Shown: piece by piece, positions 43,827 through 53,113 of the stretch | Layout of the letters: the number at the start of each line of letters is the position of its first letter | How positions within the stretch are numbered: position 1 is the stretch's first letter | Assembly (NCBI RefSeq): GCF_947331465.1 | Contig: NZ_CAMZOK010000003.1 | Span: 744,001-808,000 of the forward strand | DNA from: Shimia sp. Alg240-R146 | Lineage (GTDB): Bacteria > Pseudomonadota > Alphaproteobacteria > Rhodobacterales > Rhodobacteraceae | Direction of reading: 5' to 3' | Length of the DNA stretch: 64,000 nt | Position numbers and translations under genes: made by a program | The notes under the pieces: generated by a model | The model's input: only the letters and a program-made list of their open reading frames with translations | Database searches by the model: none | Told to the model about the DNA's origin: nothing

Positions 43827-45043
43827 CAACCTCGTCCAAACCCATTGCCTATTTGACCGGCGAATACCCCCGCGCGACGGACACCTTTATCCAGCGCGAG
43901 GTCGCGGCCCTGCGCGATCAGGGCATCGACGTGCACACATGTTCAATCCGCCGGACCGGCACAGAACATCTGGTTGGGGAAGAACAGCGCAGCGAGGCGG
44001 CCAATACGTTTTATGTGCTGGCCGCTGCGAAATCGCCTATCACACTCATTGCCGCACAGTTTGCAGCGCTGACCCACCGCCCCGGCGGCTATTTCCGTGC
44101 GCTGTTTCTGGCGTTGAAAACCGCCCCTCCGGGTCTGCGCGGCGTGCTCTTTCAGCTGTTTTACTTTGCCGAGGCCGCCGTTCTGGCGCAGCATCTGCGC
44201 AAAAAGGGCGTGCGCCACCTACACAACCACATCGCCAAGTCGTCCTGCACCGTGGCGATGTTGATGTCGGAAATGTCGGGTATTCCCTACAGCTTTACGC
44301 TGCATGGGCCTGATATCTTTTTTGCCCCTGATCACTGGCGGCTTGACGAAAAAATTGCGCGGTCAAAATTTGTCGCGTGCATCAGCCATTTCTGCCGCAG
44401 TCAGGCGATGGCGCTGTCTGATCCGAAACACTGGCACAAGTTGCACATCATTCACTGCGGCGTGGATCCCAGCCTTTATGCCGACACGCCGCTGCCATCT
44501 GGCCATCGGTTGCTGTTTGTCGGGCGGCTTGCGCCAGTCAAAGGTTTGCCGATTCTGCTGCGCGCGCTGGCGCCGCTGATCAAGGACTTTGCTGACCTCA
44601 AGTTGACCGTGATTGGCGACGGCCCCGGCCGCAAAGCGTTGGAGCACCAAGCGCAAACCACGGGCATTGCGGATCACGTCGACTTTGTCGGGTACAAGAA
44701 CCAGACCGAAGTGGCCGAGGCCTTGGCGCAAACCGATTTGTTTGTTTTGCCGAGCTTTGCCGAAGGCGTGCCTGTCGTGCTGATGGAGGCGATGGCCGCT
44801 GCGCGTCCGGTGGTTACCACTCAGATTGCGGGCGTGCCCGAACTGGTGGACCACGGGACCTCTGGTCTGTTGGTGCCCCCCGGTGACACACACGCGTTGA
44901 CCCGCGCGATTGCCAGCATTCTGGCCGACCCGAAACGCGCCGCCGAGATGGGCGCGCATGGTCGTGAACGGGTCGAAGTCGCTTTTACCGTTGCAACCGA
45001 AGCCACGCGGTTGGCGCAGCTGTTTGAGGCGGGCGAAACATGA
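43823..45043 (+). CDS. Glycosyltransferase family 4 (GT-B)
   Basis: A 406-residue GT-B enzyme. The N-terminal half has YLTGEYPRATDTFIQREV and a HLHNHIAKSS segment, and the C-terminal half begins with LLFVGRLAPVKG. The donor-binding motif is LPSFAEGVPVVLMEAMAAARPVV, with the retaining-type EGVPVVLMEAMA region near residue 315. The start is GTG, overlapping the epimerase stop; its own stop overlaps the next GT2 by four bases. It is likely cytoplasmic and extends the lipid-linked repeat unit. The sugar is unknown. Confidence 0.9.
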   Translation: MTTSSKPIAYLTGEYPRATDTFIQREVAALRDQGIDVHTCSIRRTGTEHLVGEEQRSEAANTFYVLAAAKSPITLIAAQFAALTHRPGGYFRALFLALKTAPPGLRGVLFQLFYFAEAAVLAQHLRKKGVRHLHNHIAKSSCTVAMLMSEMSGIPYSFTLHGPDIFFAPDHWRLDEKIARSKFVACISHFCRSQAMALSDPKHWHKLHIIHCGVDPSLYADTPLPSGHRLLFVGRLAPVKGLPILLRALAPLIKDFADLKLTVIGDGPGRKALEHQAQTTGIADHVDFVGYKNQTEVAEALAQTDLFVLPSFAEGVPVVLMEAMAAARPVVTTQIAGVPELVDHGTSGLLVPPGDTHALTRAIASILADPKRAAEMGAHGRERVEVAFTVATEATRLAQLFEAGET

Positions 45044-46005
45044 CCACAGCCATCGTGATCGGGCGCAACGAGGGCGCGCGTCTGGTGGCGTGCCTCAAAT
45101 CGCTCACGGACCAAGGCGTCGAAATTGTCTACGTCGACAGCGGCAGTTGGGACACGTCGGTGGCCGAGGCGCGCAAGGCCGGTGCGCTGGTGGTGGAACT
45201 TGAGCGCGATGCGCCATTCACGGCGGCCCGCGCCCGACAGGCCGGATTTGACGCTTTGGCGCAAACCGGAGATCTGCCGGAATTTGTGATGTTTGTGGAT
45301 GGCGACTGTGTGGTGGTGCCCGGGTGGATCGCCGCGGGCGAAGCCGCGCTGCGCGAGACGCCCGATCTTGGACTTGTCACCGGGTGGCGGGCGGAACTTT
45401 ATCCGCAGCGCTCGGTCTATAATGCCATGTGCGAATTTGAGTGGCGCCGCCCTGCCGGCGTGATCACGGCCTGTGGCGGTGACATGATGGTGCGCACAGA
45501 CGCCTTTCAACAGGCCGGCGGATTTGATGCCACAGTGATTGCGGCTGAGGATGATGAATTCTGCGTACGATTGGCCAAAGCGGGCTGGGGCCTGATGCGG
45601 TTGCCGCTTGAGATGACCCGCCACGACGCCGCTATGTTGCGGTTTGGCCAGTGGTGGCAGCGCGCCAAACGCACAGGTCACGGCTTTGCGCAGGTTGGCT
45701 GGATGCACCCGCCTTACTTTCGGCGCGAGCAAGTGCGCGCCGTGGTTTACGGGCTGATCTTGCCCGTGCTTTTGGTGGTGGGGCTTTTCTCTTCTCCGCT
45801 GCTGTTTCTGGGGGTCGTGGCGCTTTATGGCATGAACTATGTGCGCACCAGCAAGGGCCTGATCGCGGACGGTTTGCCCGGCTGGGAAGCCCGCCGTCAC
45901 GCACGCCTGCTGACCCTGTCGAAATTGCCCAACATGATGGGTATGATCCTGTTTCACTGGCGACGCCTGCAGGGCCGCGCCATGCAAATTATTGAGTATA
46001 AGTAG
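45040..46005 (+). CDS. Glycosyltransferase family 2 with C-terminal membrane segment
   Basis: A 321-residue GT2 enzyme with AIVIGRNEGARLVACLKSL at the start, VYVDSGSWDTS near residue 30, and the metal site MFVDGDCVVVPGW near residue 90. GGDMMVRTDAFQQAGGFD and AEDDEFCVRL are typical acceptor-side motifs. A hydrophobic segment at about 235-262 should anchor it in the membrane. The ATG overlaps the preceding GT4 stop, and the next gene starts three bases after this stop, so four genes from 42867 to 48119 form one translational chain. Donor and acceptor are unknown. Confidence 0.88.
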   Translation: MTTAIVIGRNEGARLVACLKSLTDQGVEIVYVDSGSWDTSVAEARKAGALVVELERDAPFTAARARQAGFDALAQTGDLPEFVMFVDGDCVVVPGWIAAGEAALRETPDLGLVTGWRAELYPQRSVYNAMCEFEWRRPAGVITACGGDMMVRTDAFQQAGGFDATVIAAEDDEFCVRLAKAGWGLMRLPLEMTRHDAAMLRFGQWWQRAKRTGHGFAQVGWMHPPYFRREQVRAVVYGLILPVLLVVGLFSSPLLFLGVVALYGMNYVRTSKGLIADGLPGWEARRHARLLTLSKLPNMMGMILFHWRRLQGRAMQIIEYK

Positions 46006-46007
46006 CC

Positions 46008-48119
46008 ATGACCGCTTCTGATCCCAACCGTCCGATCCGCGCTGCCCTGTTGGGTGCTGGCTATATCGCTGACTGGCATGCTGGCGCGATCAAGGCCACG
46101 CCTGGGGTCGAATTGGTCGCTGTCTGTGACCGCTCTGAGGCCGCCGCCGAAGCGCTGGCGCAAACTTATGGCATCACCGCGTATTCCGATCTGGACGCCA
46201 TGTTGGCCGCAGGTGTTGCTGATGCGGTTCACATCGTGACCCCGCCGCAAACCCACCGCGCATTGGCGGAGGCCTGTTTGCGGGGCGGGGTGCATGTGGT
46301 GGTGGAAAAACCTGTTGCGCTGTCGGGTCAGGAAACCCGCGAAATCGCCGATATCGCTGAGGAAACCGGCCGCATATTTGCCGCCGGTCACAACTTTATG
46401 GGCACGCCCGGCTATCAGCGGCTGAAAAACCGGCTTGAATCCGGTGCGATAGGCCGTGTTGCTGCGACGGAGATCAACTGGCACTTCCCTCTCGCGCCCC
46501 TTCGGTCTGGCCCGTTTGGGCTTTGGTTGCTGCAGGAGCCCAAAAACCTTTTGCTGGAACTCGGGCCGCACCTGTTTGCCTTTGCGGTGGATCTGTTTGG
46601 TGATTTGGACGTGCATCATGTTGCGCTGTCCAAGCCCGTCGCAATTCCCGGTGACACTGACCGTCCGCAAGGGTTTCGCATTCTCGCCAGCGCCCGCGAC
46701 GTCAGCGTGACAATCAACTTGTCGCTGGTGGAAACCATGGACGACCGCTCGGTGACTTTGCACGGCTCCACCGCAAGAGCACGCTATGACTATGCGCATG
46801 ACGTGCTGGTGGTGGACGGCGACAACGCCGCCGACATTGTCGCCAACCCGTTTCTGCGCCAGATGGGCCTTGCCGGCCAGCATCTGCGCGAAGGCATGGT
46901 GAACGGCGCCCGTCAGCTTGCCTCGCTCAACCGAAAATCCCCGTACGGGCTGAGCTTTGCAGGGCTGTCCAGCGCGTTTTACGCCGCCATTCGATCCGGT
47001 CGACCGCTGGATACGCGCTTTGACGGGGCCAGTGCCGTCAAGGTCATGACGGCCATAGACGCCGCAAATGCGTTGTTGCCCAAGCCCGAGAAAAAACCCA
47101 AACCCGCCACCCGCGCCAAGCCCAAACCCACGGTTTTGATCATCGGCGGCACCGGCTTTATCGGGCGCGCCCTGACGCGGGCTTGGGTCGCAAAGGGGCG
47201 CGATGTGCGGGTGTTGTCGCGTGGTCAATCCGGCCCGTTTGACGACATAGCGGATCATGTTGAACTCTTTGGTGCGTCGCTCACCGATCCTGAGCAGCTC
47301 GCTGCTGCATTTGACGGGATCGAAATCGCTTATCACCTTGGAAAATCCATGGACGCCACGTGGGAGGCGGCCCTGAAGAACGATGTCGAGGTCACCGAAA
47401 CCATCGCCCGCGCCGCCAATGCTGCTGGCGTCACACGCTTTGTCTACACCGGCACCATCGCCAGCTATGACATGTCCGATCCCGAGGTCACCATCACCGA
47501 GGCCAGCGACTTTGGCGATATGGAAACCCGCAACATCTATGCCCGCTCGAAGGCGGAGTGCGAGGCGCGGTTGCTGGAATTGCACCGCAAACACGATCTG
47601 CCGCTGGTGATCGCGCGTCCCGGCATTGTGGTGGGCAAAGGTGGCCCGTTGCAACATTGGGGCATTGGCCGCTGGCACGGCGCCGGTGCGGTGCGGATCT
47701 GGGGCAATGGCAAACATATCCTGCCGTTTGTGCTGAATGACGATGTCGCCGACGCGCTGATCCTCATGGCGGAAGAAGACGCCGCGATTGGCGAAAGCTT
47801 CAACCTTGTGGGCGAACCGATGCTGTCCGCGCGCGACTATTTTGACGCAATCGCCGCCCGTCTTGGCGCGCGTATCAAGGTGCGCTCGGGGCACCTGCCA
47901 GTGTTTTACGCCTCGGCCACAGTCAAACATTTGCTTAAAAAGCATGTGCTGCGCCGTGGCGGTTTGACGAACCCCTCTCTGGCGGATTGGCAAAGTCGCG
48001 CGCATTTCTCGCCGTTTGACAATGACCGCCCCAAGCGCCTGCTTGGCTGGCAACCAGAGCCGCGCCGCGATGCGTTTTTGACAAAAGCCGTGGATGAGGC
48101 CGACCTGCTCGGCTTCTGA
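46008..48119 (+). CDS. Fused Gfo/Idh/MocA oxidoreductase and NAD-dependent epimerase
   Basis: A 703-residue fusion. Residues 1-350 are a Gfo/Idh/MocA oxidoreductase (AALLGAGYIADWHAGAIK, then EKPVALS near 103). After a Lys/Pro-rich linker (KKPKPATRAKPKP, about 362-374) comes an extended SDR epimerase with GGTGFIGRAL near residue 380 and SYDMSDPE plus YARSKAECE near 500 with Tyr and Lys. Both nucleotide folds look intact, so the protein could perform an oxidation and an epimerisation or dehydration on one sugar nucleotide without releasing the intermediate. The same two functions exist as separate genes at 41737-43826, 2 kb upstream. Confidence 0.85.
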   Translation: MTASDPNRPIRAALLGAGYIADWHAGAIKATPGVELVAVCDRSEAAAEALAQTYGITAYSDLDAMLAAGVADAVHIVTPPQTHRALAEACLRGGVHVVVEKPVALSGQETREIADIAEETGRIFAAGHNFMGTPGYQRLKNRLESGAIGRVAATEINWHFPLAPLRSGPFGLWLLQEPKNLLLELGPHLFAFAVDLFGDLDVHHVALSKPVAIPGDTDRPQGFRILASARDVSVTINLSLVETMDDRSVTLHGSTARARYDYAHDVLVVDGDNAADIVANPFLRQMGLAGQHLREGMVNGARQLASLNRKSPYGLSFAGLSSAFYAAIRSGRPLDTRFDGASAVKVMTAIDAANALLPKPEKKPKPATRAKPKPTVLIIGGTGFIGRALTRAWVAKGRDVRVLSRGQSGPFDDIADHVELFGASLTDPEQLAAAFDGIEIAYHLGKSMDATWEAALKNDVEVTETIARAANAAGVTRFVYTGTIASYDMSDPEVTITEASDFGDMETRNIYARSKAECEARLLELHRKHDLPLVIARPGIVVGKGGPLQHWGIGRWHGAGAVRIWGNGKHILPFVLNDDVADALILMAEEDAAIGESFNLVGEPMLSARDYFDAIAARLGARIKVRSGHLPVFYASATVKHLLKKHVLRRGGLTNPSLADWQSRAHFSPFDNDRPKRLLGWQPEPRRDAFLTKAVDEADLLGF

Positions 48120-48381
48120 CACCGCACGCCTGTTCCACCCAAGTCCGGCGCTGCTTGGGCGTCGCATGTCGCCCTCCTGCGCAACATGTTGCACGTGCCC
48201 CTTTCCCTTCGGCCTCGCCCGGTGCCCTGTGCCATCGGCGCATCCTAAATCCCACCCATAGAGCTGGTTTTTACCTGCAATTTTCAACATTGCGGCTCTC
48301 GCGATTAAGGCATCATTAACCAGCCAAAAGTTACGCCGCTTTTCAGGGATGGACTTACTAAGCTCGAGGCGTACTTAAAAG
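48120..48381. promoter_or_regulatory. Intergenic region with promoter for the Hint-domain gene
   Basis: About 260 bases without a gene. The last 100 are AT-richer and contain a TTAACCAG box resembling a CtrA half site at about 48316. I could not fix the promoter boxes. No terminator for the preceding operon was evident. Confidence 0.35.
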
Positions 48382-49611
48382 ATGGCACAGGTCGCACTGT
48401 TTACTTTTGACGATGAATCCAAATCTGAATTGACGGATTCCGACGGCAACGTCGACAACAGCGGAACGCTTGTCGGGGACGCATATTCCGATGGCAACGG
48501 TGTGGGCCATTTCGATGGCGACGGCGATTACGGCATTGTCGATCCCGATCCGATGTTCGACCTCAATCAAGGTACCATTGCGATCGAGTTCACCCAATCT
48601 GAGCCCTCCCCAGGCAATGCACCATGGACCGGCGCGCACACATTGTTCTCGTCCGACGCCAACGGCTATGGCTCGACCAATGGCGATCACCTGTCGATCT
48701 ACATCAAGGCCAACGGAGAAATCTGTATCCGCCACCAAACCAACGGAACCGACTATTACTATTCTGGCGGCTCTGTGGTCCCCGGCGAGCCGGTGCAAAT
48801 GACCTACAGCTTTGGACCAGACGGCAGCACCCTGACCGTCGACGGGCAGGTCAAGATTGCCGCACCCTATGAGCACAGCATGGCAGGCGGCACCAACGGC
48901 ATGACCGTCGGAGCGAGCCTCGCAAGCTCGACAGAAGGCACTTCTGACAAGATCAACGGCTTTTTTGAGGGTGAAATTTCCCGTGTCGCTATCTATGACA
49001 CGGTGGAAACATTTAATGACGCCATCCCATGTTTCCTTGCCGGCACGCCTGTTTTGACGCCAAGCGGCGAAGTGGCCGTCGAAACGCTGAAAGTCGGCGA
49101 TCTGGTCACCACTTTGGACGGCGGTGCGCAAGCTGTGGTCTGGATCACAACCTCAACCGTTGACCGACTCACTCTGCGCCACAATCAGAAAATGCGCCCG
49201 ATTGAACTTGACGTCCCCACCGTGACCGGCCCGCGAAAACTGGCCCTGTCCCGCCAGCATTGCGTGATGATGATCGACGGTCACCGCGAAGTTCTGGTGC
49301 GTGCGGCGCATCTTGAAAAACACGGCATGGCAACGCGCGCGCGCGCAAACGCACCAGTCACCTATGTGCACATCATGTTGGAGCACCACCACGTGGTCTG
49401 TGCTGATGGCATTCCTTGCGAAACCCTGCGCGCGGGCAAACTGACAGAGCGTCTGGTCTCCATGCCGAAAACACCCGGACAGAAGTCCGTTATGCCCGTG
49501 ATGGAGCCCGCCCGTCCGGTTTTGTCTGGCGCTGAAGTGCGCGCGGCGGTGCGCGCAGGTCGCCTTGAATTCGCGTTCTGGCAGCCTCAAGGGATACAAA
49601 AAAGCGCCTGA
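48382..49611 (+). CDS. LamG-like and Hint domain protein
   Basis: A 409-residue protein. The first 200 residues look like a LamG / concanavalin-type jelly roll (EGEISRVAIYDTVE at its end). From residue 214 a Hint_2-type domain begins with Cys217 in IPCFLAGTPVLTP, followed by VETLKVGDLVTTLDGG and a later ALSRQHCVMM and HIMLEHHHVV segment. Hint domains of this kind are frequent in secreted rhodobacterial proteins and can self-cleave, but activity here is not shown. There is no classical signal peptide, so export by a type I system is possible. It is unlinked by operon to the exopolysaccharide genes but surrounded by them. Confidence 0.8.
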   Translation: MAQVALFTFDDESKSELTDSDGNVDNSGTLVGDAYSDGNGVGHFDGDGDYGIVDPDPMFDLNQGTIAIEFTQSEPSPGNAPWTGAHTLFSSDANGYGSTNGDHLSIYIKANGEICIRHQTNGTDYYYSGGSVVPGEPVQMTYSFGPDGSTLTVDGQVKIAAPYEHSMAGGTNGMTVGASLASSTEGTSDKINGFFEGEISRVAIYDTVETFNDAIPCFLAGTPVLTPSGEVAVETLKVGDLVTTLDGGAQAVVWITTSTVDRLTLRHNQKMRPIELDVPTVTGPRKLALSRQHCVMMIDGHREVLVRAAHLEKHGMATRARANAPVTYVHIMLEHHHVVCADGIPCETLRAGKLTERLVSMPKTPGQKSVMPVMEPARPVLSGAEVRAAVRAGRLEFAFWQPQGIQKSA

Positions 49612-49660
49612 TCAGGGCAGGATCAGTCGCCCAATCTCCGCAATGGCGCCTTTGTTTTGT
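49596..49660 (+). terminator. Probable terminator after the Hint-domain gene
   Basis: A short perfect hairpin (CTGATC / GATCAG, 7-base loop) overlaps the stop codon, and an imperfect longer stem may pair ACAAAAAAGCGCC with GGCGCCTTTGTTTTGT at the end. The T-rich 3' arm makes termination likely, but the pairing is imperfect. Confidence 0.4.
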
Positions 49661-49707
49661 CCGCATTGACCTGATAGCCTACGGCTCAGGCAGATGGATA
49701 AAACGTC

Positions 49708-50478
49708 ATGAACGACGAGCAGACACAGGATCTCGAAGATCTCTCACCGGCGCCGGAGGACAACCTTCCGGCGGTGCATGATCCCGACGTGTTCTGGGAC
49801 AGCCTGGCTGTGGCCGTGCCGGATGAGGCACAGCTTGCCGACGCCAAGGTGATCAGCGCAACCCGCGATCATCCGGCCCACGCCGCGTTTGACATGCTGC
49901 GCACCCGTCTGCTGCAGGCCTTGTCTGACAACGGATGGACCCGCGTTGCGGTGACCGCGCCGACGCGAGGCTGTGGCAGCAGCTTTGTGACGCTCAACCT
50001 CGCCTATGCCGCCGCGCGGCTGGAAAATACCCGTACCGTGGTGATGGATCTCGATCTGCGCGCACCTAGTCTTGGCGCGATGCTTAACATCGAAGCCACG
50101 GACGACATGACCGACTATTTGTCCGGTGAAATCGCGCCCGAGGATTTCCTGATCGCTACGCAACGCAACTTGGCTTTTGGCCTGAGCGCGGGCCCTGCCG
50201 ACAACTCCGCCGAGATGTTTCAGGCGACGATGACCGGTGATGTGCTGGACGAATTGGGCGATTTGTTGGAGCCGGACCTCGTGCTGTTCGATATGCCACC
50301 AGCGTTGGAATATGACGACGTTCTGGCCTTTTTGCCCTACGTCGATGCGGTCTTGGTCGTGGCTGGCGGCGGTGTGACGTCTGCCGAAGAAGTCACCAAG
50401 GTCGAACAGATTCTGTCCGAGGTGAAACCGATCCTCGGAGTGATGCTCAACAAAGCCGACGGTCCGGTGTCTTACTGA
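49708..50478 (+). CDS. BY-kinase-like / CpsD-CapB family protein with altered Walker A
   Basis: A 256-residue P-loop protein of the CpsD/CapB/ParA-like group. The Walker A position reads APTRGCGSSF, in which the invariant Lys of GxGK[ST] is Ser91. Walker A' (VVMDLDLR, Asp114 and Asp116) and a later LVLFDMPPALE are kept. There is no tyrosine cluster at the C-terminus, which ends in PVSY. The protein probably partners the Wzz-like protein 16 kb upstream, as capsule tyrosine kinases do, but the lost Lys makes ordinary kinase activity doubtful. A regulatory or ATP-binding-only role is possible. It is cytoplasmic and monocistronic. Confidence 0.75.
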   Translation: MNDEQTQDLEDLSPAPEDNLPAVHDPDVFWDSLAVAVPDEAQLADAKVISATRDHPAHAAFDMLRTRLLQALSDNGWTRVAVTAPTRGCGSSFVTLNLAYAAARLENTRTVVMDLDLRAPSLGAMLNIEATDDMTDYLSGEIAPEDFLIATQRNLAFGLSAGPADNSAEMFQATMTGDVLDELGDLLEPDLVLFDMPPALEYDDVLAFLPYVDAVLVVAGGGVTSAEEVTKVEQILSEVKPILGVMLNKADGPVSY

Positions 50479-50900
50479 CAACCATCACGCGCCGTTCATC
50501 TTTTCGTCACATCTCCTTTCAGCAAGTAAACAGCCGTGCCCGCTTCAGCGCCGTCAGTTTTCCTGTCAGCAAAACTTGCCAAAGCTTGGATGTTGCCGGA
50601 CGGGGACCGCTCTAAGCCGTAAAAGTCGTTTCATCGCTGACGGACCACGCTCGCATAGCTTGACTTAAGTCTCTGTAAAAAAACAATTTAAATTAATGAT
50701 CTGAATCAGCCCTCACACAAAATGTGACTTTTCTTTTGGCAATTAAGAAAAACTTACAGATCAGTCAGATTTTCGAAATTTCGGACAGACCGCTGCGCAC
50801 TTAAGTTGCCTCTCGAAGGACAGACCGACCCGGCCATTGCGCCGCGGCCATACTCCTTAACGGTGACGGACACATGTGCCGTCGTGACCCAACCTAGAGA
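50479..50900. promoter_or_regulatory. Regulatory region upstream of the agmatine operon
   Basis: About 420 bases without a gene, AT-rich between 50660 and 50790. It contains the inverted repeat TCACA-N5-TGTGA at 50713-50727 and the palindrome CGAAATTTCG at 50774-50783. Both are candidate operators for the operon's inducer response, for example by the LysR regulator encoded at its end, although neither has a clear T-N11-A LysR shape. No convincing -35/-10 pair was assigned. Confidence 0.45.
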
Positions 50901-51962
50901 ATGGAACAGATCGACATGAAACTCCCCTCCTCCTCCGCAACGAACCTCGAAAAACCAAACTTGCGCCACTTCCTGAAAACGCAAGATTTCTCCCGCGCCG
51001 AGTTGCAGGAAATCCTCGACCTGATGAAGATGCTGAAAGACGCGCGTCGCGACAACGCGGTGCCTCAGCTGTTCGCCGGCAAAACCGTTGGCATGATTTT
51101 TGAGCAGCCTTCGACACGCACACGTGTTTCGTTTGAAGCTGCTGCCACAATCCTCGGCGGCCACGCGCAATTCCTGTCCCCCAACGACATCCACCTGGGG
51201 TCCAAAGAATCGCTGGAAGACACCGGCAAGGTTCTGTCGCGCATGGTTGACGTGATCATGGCGCGTGTTGACGTGCACTCCACCGTGTCCGGGCTGGCAG
51301 TCGGCGCGTCTGTTCCGGTCATTAACGGTCTGTGCGACTGGCTGCACCCAACCCAGATGATGGCCGACATCTTTACGATGATCGAGCACCTGCCCGAAGG
51401 AAAAAAAATCGATGATCTGAAAGTGGCCTTCATTGGGGACGCGACCAACGTGTCCAACGAACTGGCGATGATCTGCACCAAATTCGGCATCGAATACGCC
51501 CACGTAGGTCCGAAAAAATACCACATGAACGAGCAAGTGGTCGGCATGATCGAAGAAAACTGCGCAGAAAACGGCGGCACATTCGTGATGACCGACGACA
51601 TCAACGCAGTGAAAGGCTTCGACATTCTGGTCGCAGACAGCTTCTACTGGTTCGGTCAGGAAGCTGAAAAAGAAGAGCGTCTGGCAACCTTCATGCCCGA
51701 GTACATTGTTGACCAGCGCCTGATGGATCTGGCTGGTCCACAAGCCATGTTCATGCACTGTCTGCCCGCCAACGACAAACGCGAAACCACCCGCGAAGTC
51801 ATGGACGGCGATCGCTCCGTCATCATGGACGAAGCTGAAAACCGCCTGACCGCGCAGATGGCTCTGTTGGTGTACTTCACCCACAAAGACTTCGGCAAAC
51901 CCTCCGCCGAGCTCGTCAAAAAACACGAAGACAAGATCTCCGGCTTCCTCGCAAGCATCTGA
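50901..51962 (+). CDS. ptcA: Putrescine carbamoyltransferase (ornithine carbamoyltransferase family)
   Basis: A 353-residue transcarbamoylase. The carbamoyl-phosphate loop STRTR is near residue 72 and the C-terminal HCLPA near residue 287. The loop that reads SMG in ornithine enzymes is replaced here by DSFYWFGQE, closer to putrescine-type enzymes. Its partners in the operon (carbamate kinase, agmatine deiminase, antiporters) also argue for putrescine. In this pathway it splits N-carbamoylputrescine with phosphate to give putrescine and carbamoyl phosphate. The start is ATG 50901 or 50916; neither has a strong ribosome site. An ornithine role is the main alternative. Confidence 0.82.
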   Translation: MEQIDMKLPSSSATNLEKPNLRHFLKTQDFSRAELQEILDLMKMLKDARRDNAVPQLFAGKTVGMIFEQPSTRTRVSFEAAATILGGHAQFLSPNDIHLGSKESLEDTGKVLSRMVDVIMARVDVHSTVSGLAVGASVPVINGLCDWLHPTQMMADIFTMIEHLPEGKKIDDLKVAFIGDATNVSNELAMICTKFGIEYAHVGPKKYHMNEQVVGMIEENCAENGGTFVMTDDINAVKGFDILVADSFYWFGQEAEKEERLATFMPEYIVDQRLMDLAGPQAMFMHCLPANDKRETTREVMDGDRSVIMDEAENRLTAQMALLVYFTHKDFGKPSAELVKKHEDKISGFLASI

Positions 51963-51974
51963 TCCTGTCTCCGT

Positions 51975-52004
51975 CCCGTGGCGCGTCCCTCCTTGCGTCA
52001 CGGG
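51975..52004 (+). other. Intercistronic hairpin between ptcA and arcC
   Basis: CCCGTG and CACGGG pair over an 18-base loop. There is no T run, so this is more likely an mRNA stability or processing element than a terminator. Confidence 0.35.
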
Positions 52005-52048
52005 AACTCCCCATTTCATTCCCTCATCGCTCCTGAAAGGAACGCAAA

Positions 52049-52978
52049 ATGAGAATTGTGGTAGCACTGGGCGGCAACGCCCTTCTCGAACGCGGTCAGG
52101 ACATGACGGCCGAGAACCAGATGATCAACATCCGCAAGGCCGCCAAGTCACTGGCAAAGCTCGCTGAACACAACGAAGTCGTCATCGCACACGGCAACGG
52201 CCCCCAAGTGGGTCTGCTGGCGCTTCAGGCATCTGCATACGAAGGCGTCGACCCTTATCCGCTCGACGTTCTTGGTGCGGAATCTGTTGGCCAAATCGGC
52301 TACATGCTGGAACAGCAAGTCGGTAACCTTCTGCCGGTTGAGCAGAAGTTTGCAACCGTGTTGACCCAGATCGAAGTTGACCCACGCGACCCGGCGTTCG
52401 ACAACCCAACCAAGTTCATTGGCCCGGTTTACGACAAAGAAACTTCCGTGCGTCTGGCCGAAGAAAAAGGCTACATCTTCAAAGCTGACGGCGAATACTT
52501 CCGCCGCGTGGTGGCCTCGCCCCTGCCGCAGCGCATCTTTGAAGTCGAAGTCATCAAGCTGCTGATCGAAAACGACACTGTCGTGATCTGCGCAGGTGGT
52601 GGCGGCATCCCAACCGCATACGGCGAAGACGGCAGCCTGCATGGCGTCGAAGCTGTGATCGACAAAGACCGCGCAGCCGCGCTTTTGGCACGCGAAGTCA
52701 ACGCCGACGCCCTGATGATCCTCACCGATGTGGATTCGGTTTACCTTAACTGGGGAACCGACGATCAAAAATCTATCCGCACGGTATCGCCCAACGCCTT
52801 TGGCGCATTTGACTTCCCCGACGGATCCATGGGTCCAAAAGTCGAGGCCGCTGTCGAATTCGCACGCGCAACTGGCGGTGTATCCTGCATCGGTAACCTC
52901 GACGACGCGGTGGCGATGTTGGAAGGCACGGCCGGCACAACGGTGACCAGCCGGTGTAAGGAAACCGAGTTGGTCTGA
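52049..52978 (+). CDS. arcC: Carbamate kinase
   Basis: A 309-residue kinase of the amino-acid kinase fold with [16 protein letters not shown] at the N-terminus, [11 protein letters not shown] near residue 48, and [10 protein letters not shown] near residue 183. The C-terminal part has [12 protein letters not shown]. It converts ADP and carbamoyl phosphate to ATP, CO2 and ammonia. AAAGGA lies 8 bases before the ATG. Placed directly after the putrescine carbamoyltransferase gene, it supplies the energy yield of agmatine breakdown. Confidence 0.95.
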   Translation: MRIVVALGGNALLERGQDMTAENQMINIRKAAKSLAKLAEHNEVVIAHGNGPQVGLLALQASAYEGVDPYPLDVLGAESVGQIGYMLEQQVGNLLPVEQKFATVLTQIEVDPRDPAFDNPTKFIGPVYDKETSVRLAEEKGYIFKADGEYFRRVVASPLPQRIFEVEVIKLLIENDTVVICAGGGGIPTAYGEDGSLHGVEAVIDKDRAAALLAREVNADALMILTDVDSVYLNWGTDDQKSIRTVSPNAFGAFDFPDGSMGPKVEAAVEFARATGGVSCIGNLDDAVAMLEGTAGTTVTSRCKETELV

Positions 52979-52984
52979 TACTTT

Positions 52985-53005
52985 ACGGGCCGTTAAGCGG
53001 CCCGT
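52985..53005 (+). terminator. Hairpin after carbamate kinase gene
   Basis: A perfect 8-base stem (ACGGGCCG / CGGCCCGT) with loop TTAAG starts 6 bases past the stop. The following CCTTTGGG is a poor T run, so partial termination or message processing within the operon is likely. Confidence 0.55.
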
Positions 53006-53113
53006 CCTTTGGGTGCTTGTTCGCGCCCGCCCGCCTCCTCAAGAAACAGGAACCGGCTTTGATTTTTCTGGTCGCCATTCCTGAATTTTGGCAATTATGA
53101 ATTGGAAATGACC

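Noticed and set aside
45954-48290. A 778-residue minus-strand frame opposite the fused oxidoreductase-epimerase gene
   Set aside because: It is antisense to clear motifs of a real gene, has no family pattern, and exists only because of the high GC content.
50713-50727. TCACA-N5-TGTGA as a CRP/FNR site
   Set aside because: The arms are in the opposite order to the TGTGA-N6-TCACA consensus, so I list it only as an unspecified inverted repeat.
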